Assembly: GCA_002700405.1 (NCBI GenBank)
Contig: PACY01000020.1
Span: forward strand, 8,580-16,533
DNA: 7,954 nt
Source of the DNA: Flavobacteriaceae bacterium
GTDB taxonomy: Bacteria; Bacteroidota; Bacteroidia; Flavobacteriales; Flavobacteriaceae
Reading direction: 5' to 3'
The position numbers and the translations under genes were made by a program. The first letter of the stretch is position 1, and every line of letters starts with the position of its first letter. The notes below the pieces were generated by a model. The model was not told the origin of the DNA and ran no database searches. It saw only the letters and a program-made list of their open reading frames with translations. Shown here piece after piece: positions 1 to 5,946 of this stretch.

Positions 1-236
1 TTCAGATTTCCTCTATTTTATCTATAATTGGAGAGCCTTTTTTACCATTTTCATCTTATAAATTAAAGAATATACTTAATTTCAAAAACCATATTGTTGA
101 GTGGAACTGGAATAGTATAGAATCTGGAGATATCTTAATAAAACCTGGAGTTAAAATTAATCAAGCAGAATTATTATTTGAAAAAATTGAAGATACTGAG
201 ATAGAATTTCAACTTGAAAAATTAAAGGCTAGATAA
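1..236 (+). CDS. metG: Methionyl-tRNA synthetase, C-terminal fragment (5' end outside window)
   Basis: Reading codons from position 3 gives about 77 residues ending at TAA 234-236. The fragment contains GEPFLPFSSYKLKNIL and then KPGVKINQAELLFEKIED, followed by an amphipathic tail ending in KLKAR. These match the end of the anticodon-binding helical domain of class I methionyl-tRNA synthetase, where an EPF.P...KL motif and a LLF.KIED motif are conserved. The enzyme charges tRNA-Met with methionine in the cytoplasm. Many Bacteroidota MetRS proteins carry a further OB-fold tRNA-binding/dimerisation domain after this point; here the stop follows directly and only 5 nt separate it from the stop of the convergent hydratase gene, so the domain is absent. 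The gene is unrelated in function to the acyl-CoA genes beside it. Identification rests on motif recall. Confidence 0.85.
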   Translation, partial: QISSILSIIGEPFLPFSSYKLKNILNFKNHIVEWNWNSIESGDILIKPGVKINQAELLFEKIEDTEIEFQLEKLKAR

Positions 237-241
237 CCCTT

Positions 242-730
242 TTATTTATAAGCTATGGCAATAAACTCAGCTACACATGCTGGTTTTTGTTGATCTTTTA
301 ATTCAAATATAATGTTAAGTTTATATTGAATTCCGCCTTCTACCTTATCACATGAAATAAGCGAGATTCTAGCTCTTATTGAAGAATCAACTCTTGTTGC
401 ATTCATAAATCTAACTCTATCGCAACCATAATTAACTCCCATCCTTACATCATTAAATTTAATAGTTTCATAACAAAACTTAGGTGCAAGAGACAATACT
501 AGAAATCCGTGAGCTATAGTTTTTTTATATGGAGAATGTTTTTGGCATAATTCCGGATTAATATGAATCCATTGATTGTCATCAGTAATTTTTGCAAAAG
601 AATCTATTTGATCTTGTGTTATAGTTGTCCATTCTGAAAGTCCTACTTCTTTACCAACATAATTATTGAGATCAGATAATTTATTAATTTCAGTAGAATA
701 AGGCTTGTTTTTAGGGACTGGGTCTTTCAT
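242..730 (-). CDS. MaoC/NodN-family acyl-CoA hydratase (hotdog fold)
   Basis: This 162-residue protein resembles the NodN branch of MaoC-like dehydratases, single-hotdog enzymes of about 150-165 residues that hydrate or dehydrate acyl thioesters, often as (R)-specific enoyl-CoA hydratases. The hydratase motif is at residues 45-56 (FAKITDDNQWIH). D51 and H56 sit at the catalytic Asp and His positions, with QW replacing the usual NP as in NodN-type members. It is followed by SPYKKTIAHGFLVLSL at 66-81, the conserved central helix region. No signal peptide or membrane segment is seen, so it is cytoplasmic. It is the last gene of the minus-strand operon, 36 nt after the SDR, and would supply the 3-hydroxyacyl-CoA which that SDR oxidises. 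The start at 730 leaves a normal N-terminus. The family is clear; substrate and stereochemistry are inference, and a non-enzymatic NodN-like role remains possible. Confidence 0.85.
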   Translation of the reverse strand: MKDPVPKNKPYSTEINKLSDLNNYVGKEVGLSEWTTITQDQIDSFAKITDDNQWIHINPELCQKHSPYKKTIAHGFLVLSLAPKFCYETIKFNDVRMGVNYGCDRVRFMNATRVDSSIRARISLISCDKVEGGIQYKLNIIFELKDQQKPACVAEFIAIAYK

Positions 731-766
731 TTTTACTATTATTATAAAATTGGTAATATATTAGAA

Positions 767-1510
767 TTACATTGGCATTGCACCACCATTTGCATGTAGG
801 ACAATACCACTTACAAAACCTGCTTCTTTAGATGCAAGAAATAAGTATACATGACCCATGTCTTCTGGCGTTCCAATTCTTCCAACAGGAATCATTGATA
901 TACCTGCTTTAATTATTTCTTCAGGCATGGAATCAGACATTTCAGATTTAATAAACCCTGGAGCTACTGCATTAACAGTTATATTGTGCCTTCCTGTCTC
1001 TTTACACAGAGCTCTTGTAAATCCAGCAATTGCAGCTTTAGAAGCTGAATAATTTGCTTGACCAAAAGCACCTTGAAAAGCATTAATTGAGGATGCATTT
1101 ATTATTCTTCCATATTTTGCTTCTTTCATATGAGGCAATACAGCTTTTGTAGTAACATACAATGAATTAATATTTACATCAATTACCCTATCCCATTCAT
1201 CTCTTGACATTTTTAAAAAAGATCTATCCTTTATAATTCCTGCATTATTAATTAAAATATCAATTCTGCCAAACTCTTCAATTAATTCCTCTACTGCTAT
1301 ATTTACAGATGATTGGTCTGTAACATCAACTTTTTGAAATATTATTTTTCCACCTTCTTTTTTTATTCTATCAGCAGTATTTTGCCCTTCATCCAATATA
1401 TCCCACATAGCTACAGTTGCACCTTCGTTACAGAAAATTTTACATATACCTTCTCCAATTCCTCTAGCCCCACCAGTTATAATAGCTACTTGATCATCTA
1501 ATTTACTCAT
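767..1510 (-). CDS. Short-chain dehydrogenase/reductase, probable NAD-linked 3-hydroxyacyl-CoA dehydrogenase
   Basis: A complete classical SDR of 247 residues, the usual length for the family. The Rossmann glycine motif TGGARGIG is at 12-19, NNAG at 88-91, and the catalytic tetrad is N113, S141, Y154 and K158 (YSASK). PGF at 184-186 and the C-terminal SGIVLHANGG complete the fold. It resembles FabG, the 3-oxoacyl-ACP reductase, but D37 at the end of the second beta strand (MWD) is the residue that usually selects NAD(H) over NADPH in classical SDRs. With an acyl-CoA dehydrogenase 24 nt upstream and a hydratase 36 nt downstream on the same strand, oxidation of a 3-hydroxyacyl-CoA to the 3-ketoacyl-CoA is more likely than fatty-acid synthesis. 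No transmembrane segment is visible. SDR membership and active site are read directly; cofactor and direction are inference. Confidence 0.88.
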   Translation of the reverse strand: MSKLDDQVAIITGGARGIGEGICKIFCNEGATVAMWDILDEGQNTADRIKKEGGKIIFQKVDVTDQSSVNIAVEELIEEFGRIDILINNAGIIKDRSFLKMSRDEWDRVIDVNINSLYVTTKAVLPHMKEAKYGRIINASSINAFQGAFGQANYSASKAAIAGFTRALCKETGRHNITVNAVAPGFIKSEMSDSMPEEIIKAGISMIPVGRIGTPEDMGHVYLFLASKEAGFVSGIVLHANGGAMPM

Positions 1511-1534
1511 AGTTAAATATTTAAATCTTAAGTT

Positions 1535-2704
1535 TTATTTTTTAGTTGCTTCAGCTGTATAATCTTTGCCATCAATAACGATTTTAGCAATTATCTCCCT
1601 CATAATTTCAGAAGTTCCACCTCCAATAGTTCCCACTCTACAATCTCTATACATTCTTGCCATTGGATAATCTTCTGTGAAACCATTTCCACCAAATAAT
1701 TGTAAACATTGAGTAGAAACTTTTTCATGTAATTCTGTGCAAAGCAGTTTTCCCATTGAACAGAGCTTTACATCATATATTTTTTTGTCATAAAGATCAC
1801 AGCAATGATAGCTGAAAACTTTTAATGCTTCAATTTCAGATGATAATTGAGCAATTCTATGCCTTAACACTTGGAATTCATTAATACTTTTGCCAAACGC
1901 CTTTCTTTCTTTCATATAATTCAATGACTCTGAAATTGCAAATTCCATTGTAGCGATACTGCTGGGAAGGAAACAAAGTCTTTCTAGTTGTAGTCCATTC
2001 ATTAGATAGTAGAATCCTTTTCCTTCTTCACCTATCAAATTTTCTGATGGAACAACTACATTATCAAAACTAAGTTCTGCTGTATCTGATGAACGCCAAC
2101 CAAGTTTGTCAATTTTAGTCTTAGTTATTCCATCAGAATCTAAATCTATAACTAGCAAACTTATACCTTTTGATCTAGAAGTTGGATCAGTTTTTACAAC
2201 TGTAACAACAAAATCTCCGTATATTCCATTAGTAATAAATGTTTTGGATCCATTTACAATATAATGATCTCCTTTTTTTACAGCATTTGTTTGGATGTTT
2301 TGTACATCTGATCCAGCATTAGGCTCAGTAATTCCAATGCAACTTATTAAATTTCCAGACACTATGCCTGGCAAATATTTATCTTTAAGAAAATCACTTC
2401 CATATTTTAATATATACGGAGCAGACATGTATTGAACAGCTTGTTGTGTGATAGTAAATCCTCCCGAATTTAGCTTTGCCATTTCTTCATTTAGAACTAC
2501 TTCAAAGAAAAAATCTAGGTTGCTTCCACCATATTTTTCAGGGAGCGAAAGTCCTAGAAACCCCATTTTACCCATTTTTTTCCAAATTTCTTTAGGAATT
2601 TTTCCATCCTTTTCCCACTGATCTAAATTTGGCTTAACCTCTCTTTTTAGAAAATCTCTAAGACTTTTTCTAAACATTTCATGTTCTTCAGAAAAATAAT
2701 TCAT
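1535..2704 (-). CDS. Acyl-CoA dehydrogenase (LCAD/IVD-like active site)
   Basis: A full-length FAD-dependent acyl-CoA dehydrogenase of 389 residues (family norm about 380-400) that introduces a trans-2,3 double bond into acyl-CoA and passes electrons to ETF. The N-terminal helical domain spans about 1-115. The first signature, GITEPNAGSDVQN, is at 124-136 and the middle beta domain runs to about 225. The C-terminal helical domain contains RKAFGKSINEFQ, then LQLFGGNGFTEDYPMAR at 334-350, and RDCR with GGGTSEIM to 368. The position just before GTSE, glutamate in short- and medium-chain enzymes, is G362. E241 in LERL falls where long-chain and isovaleryl-CoA dehydrogenases place their catalytic base. 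It is first in the minus-strand operon with the SDR and hydratase, preceded by an AT-rich leader without an obvious Shine-Dalgarno. Exact chain length or branching preference cannot be read from sequence alone. Confidence 0.93.
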   Translation of the reverse strand: MNYFSEEHEMFRKSLRDFLKREVKPNLDQWEKDGKIPKEIWKKMGKMGFLGLSLPEKYGGSNLDFFFEVVLNEEMAKLNSGGFTITQQAVQYMSAPYILKYGSDFLKDKYLPGIVSGNLISCIGITEPNAGSDVQNIQTNAVKKGDHYIVNGSKTFITNGIYGDFVVTVVKTDPTSRSKGISLLVIDLDSDGITKTKIDKLGWRSSDTAELSFDNVVVPSENLIGEEGKGFYYLMNGLQLERLCFLPSSIATMEFAISESLNYMKERKAFGKSINEFQVLRHRIAQLSSEIEALKVFSYHCCDLYDKKIYDVKLCSMGKLLCTELHEKVSTQCLQLFGGNGFTEDYPMARMYRDCRVGTIGGGTSEIMREIIAKIVIDGKDYTAEATKK

Positions 2705-2734
2705 TTATATTTTTTATTTACTTGTTCTTTTAAT

Positions 2735-2911
2735 ACTATAGAGTAAAGATATTATTATATCTAATAATAATCTATAATAACCCTATAAAAACTAGCACAA
2801 CCACCAGAGTCATTAATGACTCTGGTGGTTGCTAAACCTTCATTTTAATTGCGATGTCAATTGTTTATTTTTGACACCTTATATTCTTAAGATAACTTTA
2901 TACTCTATAGT
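2735..2911. repeat. 11-bp perfect inverted repeat bracketing the intergenic region
   Basis: ACTATAGAGTA at 2735-2745 is exactly matched by its reverse complement TACTCTATAGT at 2901-2911. Similarity continues imperfectly inward: AAAGAT on the left, and on the right arm the reverse complement reads TAAAGTTATC. The arms enclose about 155 bp that include the terminator palindrome near the middle. The region between them holds no ORF of note; it also contains a weaker repeat, TGTCAA (2855-2860) with TTGACA (2871-2876), and AGATAT/ATATCT at 2747-2762. The meaning is unknown: paired regulatory sites, a long-range stem, a miniature mobile element, or chance in AT-rich DNA are all possible. Confidence 0.4.
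2798..2831 (-). terminator. Rho-independent terminator of the TonB-receptor gene (perfect 34-bp palindrome)
   Basis: Positions 2798-2831 form a perfect 17+17 nt palindrome centred on TTAA, giving a stem of about 15 bp with a tetraloop. A bulged extension pairs TAGC (2793-2796) with GCTA (2831-2834). Reading leftward on the minus strand, the stem is followed by TTTTT at 2791-2787, a U-tract, whereas the plus-strand side has no clean T run. It lies about 97 nt past the receptor's stop codon. It therefore most likely ends that transcript and insulates it from the acyl-CoA dehydrogenase operon starting 94 nt further on. No second copy occurs in the window. Confidence 0.8.
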
Positions 2912-2927
2912 TTTCTAATATAGGAAA

Positions 2928-5690
2928 CTAATCAAGTGAATACCTTAATGTTGCAAGTATTCTTCTTCCCTGCCATGGCATATTAGGGAATAATCTATAA
3001 CGATCATTTAATGCATTATCAATTGCTAGATCTAAATAGGTGCCATCTTTAAATTTATATCCCATACTTACATCTACCATTGTTCTTGCTGGCACATATC
3101 CTGTGTACAATGTTCCTTGAACTGCTTGAAAATCTCCATTGTGTTTAAATCTTAAACTACCTATCATTCCTTGATCTTGGTCCCATGTTAGTCCAGAGTT
3201 AAATCTGTGCTGTGCAAAATTTAAGGTATACGTATCTCCTGGATTAGTGCTTCCTAAATCATCTGCATCAAATTGAGACTTTTCTACATATGAGTAATTG
3301 GCAAAGAATGAAACTTTATCCGTTACCTGATGTTTTAGTGCTATATCAGCACCCATATAAGTTAACTCTCCATAGTTAGCATATCCCATAGCAACACTAG
3401 GTGTACCATCATTATTCATTTGATTACTTTCTACAATACCAGAAGGAACTGTTCCTCCGCCAGTTATTCCTAAGGCTACTTGAGCATACGCTCCACCAAC
3501 AAGGCCTGCGGTAAATGCAGCTGTAGCTGGATCCATACCCTGAGCCATTAATGCTCCTGCCACAACAGGTCCTACTGCAGCTTGAATATCAGTATGTAAA
3601 GTAGGTAGAACTACTAATGGACTAAGTTGTCTTAGTGCAGTAAAGTTCTCAATATTCATCTGATAAACATCTACAGAAAGAGATGTCTTGTCAGAAATTT
3701 GACCTTTATAACCAAGCTCTATAGTAGTATCCGTTCTCAATGATGAAGCTGGTGCTGAAATAGGCATCATAAAATTACCATCAAAATCAATTGGAATACC
3801 AGCAGAAGTTCCTTGAACTAATGAATTAAACCCTGGACTATTAAGTAATGGGAATAATGGAGCAAGTGCACCAAGTTGTGCATTTCCATCATTAGCCATT
3901 CCAATAATTGTATTGGTTATAAATGTATACATCTCATTTAAATCTGCACCAATTCCGGGAGTATTTCCAACTCCTGGGATTAATGAAGTAGTCTCCATGT
4001 TATTAAATGTTTGTGCATTTGAATTCCCATATATCCATACATCAAAAGCTCCAAAATCTTGGACTGGTAAATCTAAGAAATGTGATAACGCTGAATTTGC
4101 ACTTGAAGCCTTATTCCACGAGGCTCTAAAAGAATGTCTTTCACTTGGCTTATAAACTACTGCAAACCTAGGAGAAATGGCATTAGCCTGTTCTTCTCTA
4201 GCTACATCAAAATTGCCCCAGAAGAATTGGTCATATCTTGCAGCAGCAACTAAATCAATTTTATCTCCAATACTTGCTTTTGCTTGAATGTACCCTCCCA
4301 TTATATCAAAGTCAGATTCATCATCATATCTACCAAAAGCCGTCCCTTTAGTATTAAATCTTGATGATCTATAATCAGCTCCCATAGTCACATTAACCAT
4401 ATCTCCAATATCAAGATTGTATTGTAGTTGAGCTTCTAACTGATTCCTGTCAACAACAGATGTTCCTCCAGTTCTGTATAGGAAGCCATTTTTATTTATA
4501 TCTCTTGGAGTAATATTAGAATTGTAATATACCTGAGCAAATAAATTATCATAGGTTAACCTTCCTTGAACAAAATAGTCATTTGCAATGTTCCATAATT
4601 CACCACGATCAGTTAGGGCAATGCCTTCAGTATAATTAAATCCAGCACTTCCTACAAAATCAATTCCAGATTCAGGCCTTAAATAAACAGAAGAGCTTAT
4701 ATTATAAGTTAAACCGCCATCAGCCAAACCATCAATTGACATTTCACCATCATCTTGCATCCCATTGCTATTTGCATCATGATATTCTGCAAATTGAGCT
4801 AGTGTTGCTCCATCGCCACCACCTTCAGTATATTCTAATTCGCCATTAGTTATATATTTAGCAACAACTTTATATCCAAAAGTTTTGTCTTGGTTATGTT
4901 CTGCATATCTTACAGAAGTTATTGAAGTAGACATATCTCCAAATGATTGTTCAATAGTAGTCCCAGGATATTTAAAAGGATCTTTGGAAAGAAAATGAAC
5001 AACACCAGAAGTCACATTAGGTCCATATAATGCAGAACCTGGACCACGTACAACCTCAATTCTTTCTAGGTCAATTGAATTAATTGCTGTCATATTTGCA
5101 TCAAACATATCTATTCCAGCACTAATTAAACTTCTGTAGTCTAACATTACAAAAGCTGAAGTAGTTAGCATACCGGCCTTGCCTCTAAGAGTAACATTAG
5201 TCCTTGTAGCACCTTGTCTATCAATTGATACCCCTACAGTATTGTCTAGAAGACGAAGAGGACTTACACTCATCTTGTTTTCTATTTCATCAGATGTAAT
5301 TACTGAAACAGCAGCTGGTGCATCTTGTACTTTTTCTAATCTTCTAGAGGCACTTACCACAACATCATCTAATATAGCTACATCCGAAGATAATGATATG
5401 GATCCAAGATCAGAATTACCATCAAATGATAAAATAACTGATGAGTACCCTAAATAAGAAATTTCGATTTCACCAGAGTTTGAAGATGTTTTGAAAGTAA
5501 AATTACCGTCAAAATCTGATGTTACCCCACTTGAGCTACCTTTTTCAACAACACTAGCGCCTGGAAGAGGAGCATTTATCCCCGCATCCATAACAGTCCC
5601 AGAGACTGTACTTTGTGCTATAGCCGTAGTAATAAAAGATAAAAACATACATAGAGCAATAAAATTTTTGAAAAGTTTGTTAGTTTTCAT
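2928..5690 (-). CDS. TonB-dependent outer-membrane receptor with CarboxypepD_reg-like N-terminal domain
   Basis: A 920-residue TonB-dependent receptor that would import a ligand across the outer membrane with ExbBD/TonB energy. A Sec signal peptide (lysine-rich start, hydrophobic 9-22, likely cleavage after A25 of AIA/Q) is followed by a CarboxypepD_reg-like beta sandwich at about 28-103, with the typical GVTSDFDGNFTF. A TonB-box-like DDVVVSAS is at 108-115. The plug is at about 120-240, with VTLRGKAG and RIEVVRGPGSALYGPNVTSGVV. The rest is a beta-barrel ending in RRILATLRYSLD. Unusual parts are an EF-hand-like Ca-binding loop at 305-316 and two long, hydrophobic loops at about 540-650 and 699-751. 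No SusD-type gene adjoins it, so it is not a classical SusC pair. It is transcribed as a single gene, divergent from the acyl-CoA ligase. A lipid or other hydrophobic ligand is inferred from neighbours and loops only. Confidence 0.93.
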   Translation of the reverse strand: MKTNKLFKNFIALCMFLSFITTAIAQSTVSGTVMDAGINAPLPGASVVEKGSSSGVTSDFDGNFTFKTSSNSGEIEISYLGYSSVILSFDGNSDLGSISLSSDVAILDDVVVSASRRLEKVQDAPAAVSVITSDEIENKMSVSPLRLLDNTVGVSIDRQGATRTNVTLRGKAGMLTTSAFVMLDYRSLISAGIDMFDANMTAINSIDLERIEVVRGPGSALYGPNVTSGVVHFLSKDPFKYPGTTIEQSFGDMSTSITSVRYAEHNQDKTFGYKVVAKYITNGELEYTEGGGDGATLAQFAEYHDANSNGMQDDGEMSIDGLADGGLTYNISSSVYLRPESGIDFVGSAGFNYTEGIALTDRGELWNIANDYFVQGRLTYDNLFAQVYYNSNITPRDINKNGFLYRTGGTSVVDRNQLEAQLQYNLDIGDMVNVTMGADYRSSRFNTKGTAFGRYDDESDFDIMGGYIQAKASIGDKIDLVAAARYDQFFWGNFDVAREEQANAISPRFAVVYKPSERHSFRASWNKASSANSALSHFLDLPVQDFGAFDVWIYGNSNAQTFNNMETTSLIPGVGNTPGIGADLNEMYTFITNTIIGMANDGNAQLGALAPLFPLLNSPGFNSLVQGTSAGIPIDFDGNFMMPISAPASSLRTDTTIELGYKGQISDKTSLSVDVYQMNIENFTALRQLSPLVVLPTLHTDIQAAVGPVVAGALMAQGMDPATAAFTAGLVGGAYAQVALGITGGGTVPSGIVESNQMNNDGTPSVAMGYANYGELTYMGADIALKHQVTDKVSFFANYSYVEKSQFDADDLGSTNPGDTYTLNFAQHRFNSGLTWDQDQGMIGSLRFKHNGDFQAVQGTLYTGYVPARTMVDVSMGYKFKDGTYLDLAIDNALNDRYRLFPNMPWQGRRILATLRYSLD

Positions 5691-5712
5691 AATTGTTAGT
5701 TTGTATTAGTTT

Positions 5713-5723
5713 GTTTTTTAGTT
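5713..5723 (-). promoter_or_regulatory. A-rich leader element of the receptor gene (11-mer shared with ligase leader)
   Basis: On the minus strand the receptor's 5' leader reads as a series of AACTAA-like units and contains AACTAAAAAAC, ending 22 nt before the ATG. The same 11-mer lies in the ligase leader at 5931-5941. No Shine-Dalgarno is visible in either leader. Bacteroidota commonly rely on A-rich upstream sequence for translation initiation, so this is probably a translation-enhancing leader, though a shared protein or RNA target cannot be excluded. I found no convincing -33/-7 promoter pair for the receptor. TATCTTTA on the minus strand at 5775-5768 is a lone -7-like match, and ATTCTT/AAGAAT at 5785-5802 is a weak inverted repeat upstream of it. 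Confidence 0.35.
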
Positions 5724-5846
5724 AGTTATGCTATTAAAATTACATATTTTTTACCATAATGTATATTTAAAGATAAAATTTTGTATTCTTTTTATTAAGA
5801 ATTTAGTACAATCCTATTTTATTCCTCCTATAAATAATCTGTTGTA

Positions 5847-5878
5847 TTTGTAGATTTAAATAAAAAAACCTACATTTT
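5847..5878 (+). promoter_or_regulatory. Candidate Bacteroidota-type promoter for the acyl-CoA ligase
   Basis: TTTG at 5847-5850 is followed after 20 nt by TACATTTT at 5871-5878. This fits the Bacteroidota housekeeping pattern of a -33 TTTG, a spacer of about 19-21 nt and a -7 TAnnTTTG, with the last base off consensus. The transcription start would lie near 5884, giving a leader of about 60 nt that includes the TTGCGCAA palindrome and the A-rich stretch before the ATG. The prediction is by eye and AT-rich DNA gives false matches. Confidence 0.4.
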
Positions 5879-5910
5879 ACATGTGTTTTCGGATCATTAG
5901 GGTATTGGAC

Positions 5911-5918
5911 TTGCGCAA
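5911..5918. promoter_or_regulatory. GC-centred palindrome TTGCGCAA in the ligase leader, possible operator
   Basis: TTGCGCAA is a perfect 8-bp palindrome with a GCGC core, conspicuous in the otherwise very AT-rich divergent spacer. It lies about 27 nt after the predicted start of transcription and 28 nt before the ligase ATG, where a repressor could block elongation. No regulator gene is in the window, and 8 bp is too short to assign to a family. The remainder of the 256-bp spacer shows no ORF or strong hairpin. Confidence 0.2.
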
Positions 5919-5946
5919 TTAAAAAAACTAAACTAAAAAACTAATT

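Noticed and set aside
858..1501. Plus-strand open frames at 858-1052 and 1313-1501
   Set aside because: They lie entirely within the SDR gene on the opposite strand, have low-complexity translations and match no family.
767..1510. Naming the SDR fabG of fatty-acid synthesis
   Set aside because: The Asp at the cofactor-selecting position and the operon with an acyl-CoA dehydrogenase point to catabolism; no acyl carrier protein or ketosynthase gene is nearby.
2855..2876. TTGACA hexamers on both strands resembling a sigma-70 -35 box
   Set aside because: Bacteroidota use a different promoter pattern, no matching downstream box is present, and a minus-strand transcript from here would run straight into the strong terminator.
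2928..5690. Reading the receptor as SusC of a polysaccharide-utilisation locus
   Set aside because: No SusD-like gene, glycoside hydrolase or sigma/anti-sigma pair is adjacent; the neighbours are acyl-CoA enzymes.
3913..5709. Plus-strand open frames at 3913-4155, 5179-5457 and 5491-5709
   Set aside because: They are antisense to the receptor gene, whose reading frame shows clear signal peptide, plug and barrel motifs; no independent coding signal is seen.
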